64,000 nucleotides of DNA from Troglohyphantes excavatus (GCA_963932185.1 OZ010666.1:42203592-42267591); one strand, 5' to 3'. Counted from the stretch's first letter, positions 41,601 to 50,716 are shown. Notes: generated from the sequence alone by a model not told the origin. Program-made: numbers and translations.

Positions 41601-44600
41601 GTTTTTGTCCAGTTATAATGGAAAAAAAATCTATAACTTTATTATTATGTATCAACAATATATTATGCTCGGATTTTAAGTGTGTATTTCGTATAAAGTA
41701 ATGCAATTTTCGTGAACATCCATTTAATCGCTTTTGGACACAAATACAAAAAAATTTAATAATATTATGGGTTAAAAATGTTGAATAGCATAAAAAAACT
41801 TAAATTAAAGTTTTTGTTTAAAATTACCAACACTCCATTTTCATGAGTATTTTTGCTTCTTAAATTTCTAATCAATTTGCTTAAAAATATTTTTAAAAAA
41901 ATTTAAACAAATAAGTCAACTTTTTTTATTTCAAATAATGAGACAGATAAGTCAAATTTAATATTTTATATGTACATATATTTTATATACATGTGTAAGT
42001 CATCACATATATTTTAAAGTAGAATGTGGCATTTAAATGTTTCCACTTTTTCTTTTTACTTAAAATATATTTACAGGATAGAAAAGTTTATATAAGCAAT
42101 CTGTTGGGTTTTTCCCCCCAAGAAGGACCTAATCCATCTACATTTAATGTTACCTTTATTATATATATATTCCACTTATAACCTAATTGAATTCTATGTT
42201 TTTGTTATACTTTTTTCTCACAAACATACTAAACCTTTTTCTTTTGTGTTTTAGGAAGAAATTTTCTTGTGCTCTTTTCCATCCCTTAACCCATTCGTGT
42301 AAGTTCAATATTTTGTTTTATTTAGAATTATGTAATATTTCTTTCTGGTGTGTCACAATTAACTAATTAATTTGTAGATTAATAGTTATCGAGTAATAAT
42401 TAGTTGCCATTTTATTAATTTGTTCCTTTCAGAAGCAATTTTAGTATTCCCAAATCTCAATAGCCATTTTTATCGTATAAAATATTATTTTACTTCAACT
42501 TCAAGTTTTTATTTATTAAAAATGCTTTTATGATAGTTGAAATTGTTCTTGATGTTTGCCATATTTTGACTATTCATATTCTGTCTAAGCATTCAAATTA
42601 AATATTGAATATTTCCTGTTATATATTGTTCGTTCATTGGTTAAGGATGAACATAACTTATTTTTCTTTGCGACCCAGAGGGCGCTTTATGTAAATTTCT
42701 ATTATTTAATTTATCCGACTCGATTGCAGTCGAGCGTCAGTTGTTGGAAGAAGTTGTTCGAAGTCAGTTCAAAATAAAACACGCTTGGTGATTTCATGCG
42801 ATCCTTTTTTCTTTAATCTACTTTTCCCACAGCGGATATTTGACAACCGAGCGTCAACATATATGATTCAAAAGTTGGATATTTCATGTAATACTCGCAC
42901 AGTACTTGAACTTCCAAATATATCTACAACATATTTCTCAATGTTTTATTGTTCAACTCATGAAAATGTTTTATTTAACACTGTGTAACATGAATATTGA
43001 ATTTGTCTATCTGCATTTTATTCGCCTGATGAAAAATGTCTGTCAGTTTATTAAAAAGGTTTTCATTAACTCAAACTTTCGGTCAGTGACCCTTTAGAAA
43101 AATTAAAAATGTATTTTTATGTAGATTTAATATTTAAAGTATGTAATCTTTTTGTAATTCAGCATGGCATCTTTGTACTCAACTCTATTTATATTTGTTG
43201 TTTGTACAAATTGTATTAACATTCTTTTTATTAATCATTTTTGTAAATATTGTAGCGTATAAAACTTAATTTGGTCTTATATGATTGAATTAAATGTTCT
43301 AATTTAAATATTTAATTTTTAGAGTCAATTTGATGCTTTTTGAAAATAATTTATCTGAATTATTGAATTTGACTGCTGAAGAAATGTGCTCAAAATTTTA
43401 TTCTGTTCCTCATCGATTTTTACATGTAAGTAAAATCCTTATATAACATATTGATACTTTAGAGTAATACCTTTATAATGTAATTTTTTTTTTCATTTCA
43501 CCTTATAAAATGTTTATGTTTATATTCTTATTATATTAAAATTCTAAAAAGAATCTAATTTTATTTACTTTTAGAGGTTTATAATATACATATACTTGAT
43601 CATAATATATATATACTGGGTGTTGTTATGAGAACTTGGTGATAAATATGTGATGTAGTTTCCTTTTTATTATAGCTTCTTTTTATTCTGAAAAGGGTAG
43701 TATATAGAATGTCATTAGTGTATTTTTCATTTGCTTTTTGAAAATTTCTATCAAGATAGCTGAATACCTGAGTTACTCTATGACATTTCTTCAATAGAAA
43801 TTCATTCTTGAGCTTACACTTTGGGGCATATTTTATGATGCAGAGTTTTTGAACAAATTTTTCTTGATAATCCTGATAACTACTTTGAATTAGGGGTGCA
43901 AATCCACCGAAATAGATTAAATCTAGATAGGTGCTGCTGTATGTATTGTATGAGTGTTTGAAATGAGTACATACAAATTGTTGGTTTTTTTTATTCAATA
44001 TATTAATATATCTATCTGTAATATCTTTAAAATTCAGGTAATTGTAACTAATAATATGGTTAATTTATATTCATATAATATGTGTTAGAACTGTATAAGA
44101 TGCATTCATGGTTGTCATATACCTTATATACACGGAATTTCCATAGAAAATTTTAATGCACTAAAAGTTAGTAATCCTCAGCAAAAATATTTTTTTTTGT
44201 TGAAAAATTAAGGAAATATTTTACAAAATTTGAAATAGATTACTTAATATTAAGACTAATATTAATGTGTGAAAATGTAAGTTATTTTAAAATTAATACA
44301 TATTAATTAAGAAACATTAGTTATTTTTTGCTTGGAAATTTTATAAAAATATCTGTAAAACCTGATAAATTAAGGGAATTTTAGTCTTTATTTTGAGTGG
44401 CACACCTGCATTGTGTAACATATTCCAATGTCGCATCAGTAACAAGTACATATATTTTTTTATTTAGTGTTTCTACTCGACACACCACAAACTCTACTCA
44501 TTACCATCACCAGAAAAATGCAAAGAGCAATCTGAATTTTCTGAAAATTCTTCATACAGCTCTTCTACAGGAAGCAATCCCAAATTTCAGCTTAAACCTA

Positions 44601-46249
44601 ATTTCCCAATGTTGGCGAATTGTTCACAAAACTATAACAATTCAACTAAGATAACTTATGAACAAGAAGATGAAGGTGATCTGATGATTCCCAGCCAACT
44701 TCCCGAATATACAACTGAGATTGCTTTTGATAATGGAAAAATTAATTTGTCACACTCCCAAGAAAAATCTCTTCAAGAACTAGATCTCGACTACATGTCT
44801 CTAAAAATCTGTAAAAAATTTGAGGAATATCAAAGCTCATACGATGATGATGATACCCCACCTGAAAATAAAGTTTCAAATTCAATTAATATGTATAATT
44901 ATCCTTCCAAAAGAAACCATCCGAGTTCTCCATTCACATTCGAAACTCTATCTTCTCAGATATCAAATAAAGGCTATTTGGATTTCGACAGTAATGTTGA
45001 ATTTGATGACAATATCGAGAATACATACAATCAGTTACTCAAAGTAAGGTCTAAATTAGGTTTTGCGTCAAACATGGAAAATATCAACTTGGAACATGAA
45101 GTTCCGAGAAATCATTTTTATACGAAATTCGATTGCAATGATGGAAACTCTCCACATAATACAAATAAACCAGCATTGAACTTTAATCAATTTATGTATA
45201 ATCCGAATAATAAAAGAAAACTATCAACCAATGGTGACAGTTCATCGCCAGTTTCTAAAAAATCATGCAGAATTCAGAAGGGTATGGCCTCAAAGACTGT
45301 TTCGAAACAAGATAACATCTATAAGTCTCCATTTGATAACCAAGAGATGCTTCCTAGTCCTTCTCCAAACAGGAAAAAGGCTAAAGTATTCCCGTTTATG
45401 ATTAGAAAAAAATGTCATGAGTCTTCTCAAAATGGTACAAGTAAAACTTCCACTTCAATTGGAGGTGTGAACATTTTTGAAAACCATCAGTTTTCTCAGT
45501 GGTCAGGTATGTAAAGGATATATTATGCTTAGTAAATAATAATAACGAATCTTTAAACAATCCATATAAAATAAAAAAAGTATTTGGTTTTAATAGTTAA
45601 AAATAAACACAAATTTAAAATATTTTAAATAGGATTTTACTATTGCAATTTATAATATTATAATTCTATCAAATACGATATTCTTAATATTTTTAAGAAA
45701 TTATTATAATGTCCCGCTTTTTTTTCACTATAATTTCAGCACTATGTTGAGATATTTCAGGTATGTTTTAAAATATGATCATTTTATATAATATTTCTAT
45801 TATTTTTTCTACTTATGTTAGTTTCCCCATTTTTTTTTTTTTTTAGTTTATATATATTTTAATTCATATCATTTTATGTCCTATTTCCTTTATAAGCAAG
45901 GATTGTAAATATTGAAGTCTAAACGATTTCTCATTTATTTAAATTTATCACAAAGTTTAAAATTGTCATCTCTGTTCTTTTTTATTTATTCAATATATAA
46001 AAAAAACTTTTTGCAACCCTAAAAAAAATCTCATTAATCATTTTTTTATTTAGTATTTCATTTCTAACATTCTTTATTTTTCATTCTTATTAGCATGTAT
46101 AAAACCAATATTTAACACTTTAAAATACATCTTTTTAACTCTTTATGCCAGATTCTGATCCCATAAGAAGTTTTCCTTTGACTCCTAGAGTAAATCGAAG
46201 ATTGGGATTTGAAGGTGTTTCAGGACAAACCAAACTAGTTTTTCAATAA
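23132..46249 (+). CDS. SHOC1: SHOC1-like meiotic crossover protein, complete 22-exon gene
   Basis: Family role: SHOC1 (Zip2/MZIP2) acts with SPO16 as an XPF-ERCC1-like heterodimer. It binds branched recombination intermediates at meiotic crossover sites in the nucleus. Coding exons: 23132-23191, 23940-24063, 26137-26271, 26571-26673, 27501-27601, 28716-28878, 29530-29611, 31882-32980, 33379-33513, 33605-33787, 34989-35129, 35217-35362, 36782-36918, 38021-38232, 38348-38447, 38546-38761, 38894-38996, 41053-41172, 42255-42298, 43323-43425, 44468-45506, 46152-46249. All introns are GT-AG, phases match at every junction, and the frame is 4644 nt (1547 aa), close to the vertebrate length as I recall it. 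The ATG has G at -3 and +4 and an in-frame TAG 9 nt upstream (23123-23125). Identification rests on the XPF-like core and the GQTKLVF-type C-terminus, recalled rather than searched. Exact first and last exons could differ in transcripts. Confidence 0.8.
24662..25428. mobile_element. Non-autonomous hAT element in SHOC1 intron 2
   Basis: The ends are TAGGGATGAACCGGATAG and, reverse-complemented, TAGGGATGAAACGGATATCC. The octamer GTCACAGC flanks both sides exactly (24654-24661 and 25429-25436). Many CGGATATCCG palindromes fill the subterminal regions and are the likely transposase-binding sites. At 767 bp with no transposase frame, it is a MITE-like hAT derivative. It is in an intron and does not disturb the splice sites at 24064 and 26136. 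Confidence 0.88.
25997..26015. repeat. Run of 19 C in SHOC1 intron 2
   Basis: An uninterrupted C run is followed by TGAAAAAAAATCCTGGCTAC. The C-run plus TGAAAAAAA pattern also ends the hAT at 10847 (CCCCCCCTGAAAAAAAG), so this is probably the surviving end of a related element. Confidence 0.6.
27983..28356. mobile_element. Short TIR element in SHOC1 intron 5
   Basis: It starts CATGGTTCCCACTCA. It ends TGAGTGGCAACCCTG, whose reverse complement CAGGGTTGCCACTCA matches at 13 of 15 positions. The interior repeats AGGGAATTTT-like segments (GACAGGGAATTTTCC, CAGTCAGGGAATTTTAATC). A diverged second copy lies at 44107-44408. I found no target duplication, so the superfamily is open, though the termini resemble hAT elements. 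Confidence 0.6.
30564..31340 (-). pseudogene. Tc1-like transposase remnant in SHOC1 intron 7
   Basis: On the - strand, 31338-31135 encodes VGDLEAGLQFRDITIFFCAD followed by a SHLWKQFQKSG segment. This matches the N-terminal helix-turn-helix of Tc1 transposases (LEAG.S..D...L......V.RLW..F...G). The translation continues as an S.RSL-like stretch with stops. At 30806-30564 the piece IQLHLFTGGTLTVVRYWNIM matches the region just before the catalytic DD(34)E aspartates. Stops and frameshifts interrupt it, and the catalytic part is not recognisable. The + frame at 30684-30944 is a shadow of this remnant. Confidence 0.65.
31882..32980 (+). CDS. SHOC1: SHOC1 exon 8, long low-complexity exon
   Basis: A 1099-nt exon encodes residues 257-622, rich in Asn, Asp, Ser and Lys, with no recognisable fold. 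It opens at a TTTTTTATAG acceptor and ends ACT TTA G before GTAACT. A methionine at 31936 lies 18 codons inside the exon, so the exon taken alone looks like a 367-codon gene. The acceptor and phase show it is internal. The composition suggests a disordered linker, which is common between the N-terminal region and the XPF-like core of this family. Confidence 0.75.
33379..35362 (+). CDS. SHOC1: SHOC1 exons 9-12, conserved helical region
   Basis: Four exons give residues 623-824. Exon 10 encodes TSIPLLQSLILYHQFKFPAH followed by a LADIPPYKTCFLL motif. Exons 11 and 12 encode a helical stretch including LLLLHGILKTVECLIHFDIH and a charged ending. These segments look ordered and alternate hydrophobic and charged residues, unlike exon 8. 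In exon 9 the upstream acceptor (after CTTCAG) is required, because using the TCTAG seven bases downstream gives an immediate stop. The intron between exons 10 and 11 carries the palindromic mariner derivative. Confidence 0.75.
33861..34583. mobile_element. Palindromic mariner derivative in SHOC1 intron 10
   Basis: A TA dinucleotide flanks both ends (33859-33860 and 34584-34585). The left end CAGGGTGCGTTCCATAAGTA and right end TACTTATGGAACGCAGCCTG are inverted repeats. Pairing continues almost to the centre, with a loop of roughly 70 bp near 34184-34255. Both arms encode the C-terminal end of a mariner transposase, pointing outward. The right arm reads ATIENIQAHVTSALKEL-like then HKCIDAGGCYFEDF and stop. 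The left arm (-) reads KLHHDIASSH and PDLAPPHFAFFPPLK. The third catalytic Asp of D,D34D is replaced by His (APPHF), and the N-terminal half is absent, so it is inactive. Confidence 0.85.
34066..34350 (-). pseudogene. Mariner transposase fragment (left arm)
   Basis: A 94-codon open frame inside the palindromic element contains WKLHHDIASSHSFFVV (second catalytic Asp in the HHD motif) and RPDLAPPHFAFFPPLKRS, where the family has PDLAPxDFxLFP. The conserved Asp of that second motif is His here. Nothing of the DNA-binding half or the first Asp is present. It is a dead fragment, not a gene. Confidence 0.75.
36782..41172 (+). CDS. SHOC1: SHOC1 exons 13-18, XPF-nuclease-like core
   Basis: Six exons give residues 825-1120. 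Exon 13 starts with the strand-helix VLIILKKNLEVVYAAFERVL. Exon 14 contains NIPWTELSFVIEFEP, and exon 15 contains NVKLLIVSASITSQYQLLYL. Exon 16 carries HFADIVVDEKSALILVSEV, which I align with the GD..ERKxxxD motif of XPF nucleases. Here AD replaces GD, DEK replaces ERK, and the terminal Asp is replaced by a hydrophobic residue. The fold therefore looks kept while the metal-binding set is incomplete, as known for SHOC1. Two donors here (after exons 17 and 18) are GTTTGT, weaker than the usual GTAAG. Confidence 0.75.
40227..40788. mobile_element. piggyBac-like MITE in SHOC1 intron 17
   Basis: TTAA flanks both ends (40223-40226 and 40789-40792). The left end CCGTTTGCACTCGTATG and the reverse complement of the right end CCTTTTGCACTCGTAAT form inverted repeats of about 15 bp. 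TTAA duplication is the piggyBac signature. Near the left end, GTATGTCCC-type motifs recur three times, one of them the palindrome TATGTCCCCGTATGGGGGACATA (split here around CGTATG). The 562-bp interior has no transposase frame. The element is intronic and leaves the exons intact. Confidence 0.75.
42255..43425 (+). CDS. SHOC1: SHOC1 exons 19-20, HhH-like segment
   Basis: A 44-nt micro-exon encodes EEIFLCSFPSLNPFV and is joined in phase 2 to an exon encoding NLMLFENNLSELLNLTAEEM and onwards to HRFLH (residues 1121-1169). The FPSLNP...L...L pattern fits the start of a helix-hairpin-helix domain, which follows the nuclease-like domain in XPF-family proteins. Gene predictors could easily miss the micro-exon, and omitting it breaks the frame. 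Confidence 0.7.
43600..43998 (-). other. 133-codon open frame in SHOC1 intron 20, unassigned
   Basis: The longest antisense open frame inside a SHOC1 intron. The translation has mixed composition, including FGGFAPLIQSSYQDYQEKFV and KKCHRVTQVFSYLDRNFQKA. It hints faintly at a retroelement polymerase tail, but I cannot confirm any motif. It has no flanking splice evidence. It could be a decayed transposon piece or chance. Confidence 0.2.
44107..44408. mobile_element. Short TIR element, second copy, SHOC1 intron 20
   Basis: It opens CATGGTTGTCATAT, ends GAGTGGCACACCTG and contains TTAAGGGAATTTTAGTC near the right end. It parallels the element at 27983-28356 in both termini and in the AGGGAATTTT block, but is more diverged. 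GCATT occurs next to both ends, but not as a clean 8-bp duplication. It ends about 60 bp before exon 21. Confidence 0.45.
44468..45506 (+). CDS. SHOC1: SHOC1 exon 21, Ser/Asn-rich C-terminal region
   Basis: A 1039-nt exon encodes residues 1170-1515: polar, Ser-, Asn- and Lys-rich, probably disordered. Short basic clusters (KKSCRIQKG, NRKKAKVFPF) could serve as nuclear localisation signals. Several SP/TP-type sites (SPSPN, SPFDN, DDTPPENK) could be phosphorylated. It opens at TTTTTATTTAG and closes TGG TCA G before GTATGT. An internal methionine at 44609 makes the exon alone look like a separate 301-codon frame, but the exon is open upstream to its acceptor. Confidence 0.75.
46152..46249 (+). 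CDS. SHOC1: SHOC1 exon 22, conserved C-terminus and stop
   Basis: The last exon encodes FPLTPRVNRRLGFEGVSGQT, then KLVFQ and TAA at 46247-46249. A C-terminal RRLGFE...GQT(R/K)L.F signature is what I remember at the end of vertebrate SHOC1, and it is the strongest single anchor for the gene's identity. The end of this exon lies inside a tandem duplication (copy 2 starts at 46325). Confidence 0.75.
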
Positions 46250-46405
46250 TTTTAAGATTCTTTTAGAATTTACTCATTTATAAAAAGTGTTTTAATATAT
46301 GTAGATGTGCGGTGTTTAAAAAAAAAACTAGTTTTTCGATAATTTTAAGATTTTTTTAGAATTTACTTATTTATATAAAATGTGTTTTATATATTTAGAT
46401 TCCCC
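46232..46405. repeat. Tandem duplication across the SHOC1 stop codon
   Basis: AAACTAGTTTTTCAATAATT (46232 on) and AAACTAGTTTTTCGATAATT (46325 on) start two copies of about 80 bp with a 93-bp period, separated by an A-rich spacer. Copy 1 contains the last codons and the TAA stop. Copy 2 lies wholly in the 3' UTR, where its stop-equivalent is changed (CGATAA). Confidence 0.8.
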
Positions 46406-46444
46406 TTTATATTATAACTGTAAAATTTAAAGAAACCTGTCTTA

Positions 46445-46521
46445 AATAAAGTTTAGTAGACATTAAAACTTAAACTGTGAATGAACTTTTTATCTTTGTA
46501 TGACTGTAAGTTCTAAATAAA
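46445..46521 (+). terminator. SHOC1 polyadenylation signals
   Basis: Two canonical AATAAA hexamers lie at 46445-46450 and 46516-46521, about 200 and 270 nt after the stop codon. This gives a short 3' UTR ending near 46470 or 46540. Confidence 0.6.
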
Positions 46522-46544
46522 CTATACTACTACTAAATATTTCT

Positions 46545-49500
46545 TTTCTTGTTTATTCTTCATTGGTAATATAATTATATTTACCATATTCAAGTCTAGA
46601 TTCATTCTCATATATTTCACTTTTTAAGTTATACAGATTGATAGTGCAAATATTTATGTGCAGGGGTGATCAGATTAACTTTCTGGAAAATTTAATGTTA
46701 AACTTTAATCTAGCTGTAGTTGTTAATACAAATATTTACATTGTTTCATTTTAATGCTATTGCAATATAAACATATTATTGTTATTTACCTTTATTATTT
46801 AATTTTATATTAACTTTGTCGTTCTAAGGGACTTCTGAATATCTGGTTAGCAAAACTGATAATTTCTTTTAAATTTGAAAACTTGCATCTGTATTCACAA
46901 ACAAAGAAATATTAATTGTTTAGTCGTATTGATTGGCTTTTTAATTTCGATATTTTATGATACAAGCAAAAGAATTTTATGAAAAGAATATAAATGATAC
47001 ATTTATTTACACTTTACAGATTACTAAAGTTTGATTATTTAACAGCCTTTGTTTCCTTATACTTAAGAAATCAATTCTACATTAATTTTATATCATTAAA
47101 ATATTACCTATATAAATTTATTTATTTAAGTTAAGTTTTTTTTTTCAGTTCTCATCTTTTATACTTTATTTAGTATAAATTTTATGTCAAATTTTATACA
47201 ACAAAGTATAATGTAATATTTACATAATTATTTCAGTGTATTTTGTTGTAGTACACTGCCTTAAGAACTCTCATTAATCTTCTGATACATGTTTGTTGAC
47301 CTTTGTCAATTTTGCCTGAGATTTCGAAGGCTAAGAAATATTCACGGCTCTATTTTATTTTAATATCTTCTATAATAAAAGAGATGGCAGCACCACCTTT
47401 TTAATTGCTTCTTGGCTTCCATTGAGTTATTTCAAAATTATTCACAATCTGTCGTGCTGCCATCTATTGGGTACCTAAGGAAATTCAAATAAATTTGTGG
47501 CCACACTATTTAGTATAATTCTTTATTACAAAATAGATATATTAAAAAATCTACTATAGATTGAATTAACTTTATTATAGATACATGACATAAATGTTTC
47601 GTAAGTGTATTCAAATTTATATTAACTGATATTCAGTAGCTTGGCGAGAACCTCTGGTATCAAACATTTGTCTTTCCCACTCTAATTTTTCAAATAATTT
47701 CAAGCATTCAAATTTAAAGAAACCCATTAAACTATATCAAATATAGATTAGGAACCACTCCATTAATTGTAAACGTATGAATTTTAAAAAATCTGCATGA
47801 TTTATTATTCGTAAGACACTTTTCTAAAATTTCTCAAATTCAGTCATCATTTGAACTTACGAAATTTGTATCATTTGCATGCGGTTTTTTCATCTAAAAT
47901 ATATTTTTAAAGAAAAAAATTGATTGTGTTATTTAATATCGCTGACACGAAACTAATTTGAAAATAACTAAATAGGGAAATTACATGTTCCTATAAATCA
48001 ATTAATATTTTCGGAAATTAACAAAATATTTATATATATATATATATATATTAACCTATCATTTTTGGATAAACAAAATATTCACACGTTCTTTTGTGGT
48101 ACACAAGGCAAATCGCCCAGCCTAATAATAATAAGTATAATTATGAAAAAGCAGATACAATGTTTTTCGATGTGCATTCAACCATAAGGCCGTAACCACA
48201 TGCGCCTTAGGGCAACACCACCTAAAGATATTCTTTAGGTGGTGTTGCTTAGGGCCGCTAAAGCATGTAATTTAGATGTGGGTTTTAGTATTAATGTTAA
48301 TAACTAAAAAGTATTAAAACTATAACATTAATTCTTAACTAAAATAAAAATTATGTACTTTTAATGCATTTACTAAAAGCAGTTTGTGTAAATTATTTGC
48401 GTGTTTGCTGTACATGTTTCGAATTCCTGCACGAATGAAATCGTACGAAAACATCATAAACCTAACAATTTTAGTTTGACGACCGTAATTTTACACACAG
48501 TCCTCATTTTTGACGCCTAACCTTTTATAAAAATTTCAGTTTGAACGGCCATATTTTTACACCAATCGCTAATTTTTACATTTAACGTTGATTTTCAATA
48601 ATTTTTCATAATTTTCAGTTAGGAAGATCGTGATATTTCTGCAGAAGAAATGGAAATAGAATCCAATTTTATGCAAAAGCTTTAACTATTACAAAAATAT
48701 CGTACCAATTAACAGCTCTGCTAAAGCAACTTAAATTACTTTTAAATTGCTTGCTGCCAATGACACCACACCTTTATCTCCTAATTTCGAACCCTTCTTA
48801 ATATGATTCATGTTGGTTGTGTTCAGTTGCTTGCAACTTAATGTTAAACTATTTAAAAAAAAAAAATAGGAGAATAGCAAACAATTTAATACGTCCTTAC
48901 TGTTTAATAGATTGCAATTATAATTGTTTATATCCAGTGTTAGTGGTAAATAGCCTTTCATGTAAAGGGTCCGTAGCAAAAATAACCAGTGTCCACTTGT
49001 TAAAATAGACTTTAACGCCTTATGTGTTAGGGTCTATATAAGCGTAAGATTACTTTTATTGTCGAAGTTTTGAAATGGACAAGTATGCAAACTATATTAA
49101 GGGAGTATTAAAAGTTTATAATGGACCACCATCGTTTTTCCCTGGACACTTTACAATACGAAAAAGCTTGTTTGTGAAACTAATAAATAAGTTGTTTAAG
49201 CAAAGAAAGACAAGGCATTCCATTAGATTTTACACATTTATTTTCATATATGCATTCGACTGTGCAATGTGGCTACTTCATGTGTTGACTAGATACAGAT
49301 GATACAGCTCAGATGCATGACTTATGGCTAGTTGATACACTCACTACATTCAATATAACAACTCAATACATTGATTAGTAACGACCGATTTTCCTTTGAT
49401 AGCAACAGATGTTCATTTCAGTTACAGATTTAAAAGTCGTCTGGTTTTCCAGATTTTGAAAATAAAACACAAATTACATGAGATATCGATATAACAAGAA

Positions 49501-49775
49501 CATTCGATATATATAAAGGGTGTATCCCATTGACATTCAATACAGAGATCAGTTCCAAATAACATTCTTTTATAGAAACTCGTCATGTAAAACGTTTGAG
49601 CAAATCTTGAAGCTCGTTCATATTGTGTTTAAACATTACATTTATCAGTTAAAATTAATAAGTAAATGGGGATGAATATTTAAGAACCTTTGGTTTAAAA
49701 ACTATCAAATATTAAGAAATAAATGGAATACAAAATTTTCTTATTCAAATAATCTTTACAGAAAAGGATTAGTCA
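46545..49775. other. Intergenic DNA between convergent genes
   Basis: AT-rich spacer without a recognisable gene. It contains an AT dinucleotide run at about 48031-48050, two inverted AGATGGCAGCAC motifs (47382-47393 and 47454-47465) and a strong hairpin (48212-48248). Short frames at 48731-48979 and 49075-49302 have no recognisable features. Confidence 0.55.
48212..48248. repeat. Perfect 17-bp hairpin
   Basis: GCAACACCACCTAAAGA and its exact reverse complement TCTTTAGGTGGTGTTGC are separated by only TAT. Imperfect pairing continues outward (CCTTAGG on the left, TTAGGG on the right), for a stem of about 22 bp. It is GC-richer than its surroundings. Confidence 0.85.
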
Positions 49776-49776
49776 T

Positions 49777-49940
49777 TAGAAATTTAATTTCTCTAGCATA
49801 TAGAAATTTAATTTCTCTAGCAAATAGAAATTTAATTTTTTTAGCAAATAGAAATTTAATTTCCTTCCAGTGTATAGAAATTTAATTTTTCACAATATAG
49901 AAATTTATTTTTTCACTAAAAAAAATTTAATTTTTTTCTA
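49777..49940. repeat. Tandem array of TAGAAATTTAATTT units
   Basis: About six copies of TAGAAATTTAATTT plus an 8-14 nt variable spacer (CTCTAGCA, TTTTAGCAAA, CCTTCCAGTG and others). Spacing is about 22-28 bp and the units decay to the right. It lies near the predicted 3' end of the - strand phosphatase transcript. Confidence 0.75.
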
Positions 49941-50716
49941 TGATAAAGATAAATTTAACTTTCGTTCAAAAGATTAGAAAATTTAATATGCAGATATTTG
50001 GAAATTCAATTTGTTATATAGGAAATTTAATTTCTAATTTACAATCTGAAATCAATCTAAAAAATTTCCAAAATTATTTGAATCAAGAAAGCAATCAAAT
50101 ACTTAAATGTAGAGAAGCAAATTGCTTTCAAACACTCGAATTTTGCTGTGAAACAAATTCATAAGCTCGTTTAAATTTCTCATTTTCACATCGGCTAGCA
50201 ATTTACATATTCAGGAAGAAAGAGCTCAAGTTCAAACAACATTTAGTTTAAAATAATATATCCAATTTTCATAGCATGTGATATCACCATCAAAATCTCC
50301 ACAAGCTCGTATTAGCTACTTTGGTGAAGGCACATACCTTATTAAATTTATGATTAAACTTACACATCAGCTAAATAAAATATACTCTATTTAAAATTCA
50401 GATATACTGACTAGTTTTTAGACTAGATACCAAGAGATATCTTCAGCTGATATTTATGTACCAATATATTCATCTACTCTTTCTAACTCAGCCAAACAAA
50501 TACAGAATACAAAATCTTTTTTTATAATATTGCAGGATTAGACTAAAATAAAACAACCCCTAGAAAGTAGCACTAGCTTCGTTTTTTGATAAGGATGAAT
50601 CAAAATATACAGGACAACTTTTAAATACAACACTCGTAAATAATTTCTTTTATAAAAGTCTAGCATTAACAAGTGCATATATTGGACCAGACATCGCAGA
50701 GATCTAGATGCAACGA
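49880..50716 (-). other. Probable 3' UTR of the phosphatase gene
   Basis: This stretch follows the TGA at 50719-50717 on the - strand. The nearest canonical AATAAA on that strand is at 49909-49904, about 0.8 kb after the stop, so the UTR may end near 49880. Two UUAUUUA motifs (50643-50637 and 50378-50372) could be AU-rich instability elements, which immediate-early DUSP mRNAs are known to carry. The transcript end is inferred, not shown. Confidence 0.4.

Noticed and set aside
42627..42831. Possible solo LTR (starts TGTT, ends CCCACA, AATAAA inside)
   Set aside because: No target duplication, no primer-binding site and no second copy. The limits fit only by choice.
44609..45514. 301-codon open frame as a stand-alone gene
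   Set aside because: It is the distal part of SHOC1 exon 21. The frame is open back to the acceptor at 44467 and is spliced out at 45507.
49777..49940. CRISPR-like array
   Set aside because: The units are degenerate, AT-rich and closely spaced without unique spacers, in a eukaryotic genome. It is a simple tandem repeat.
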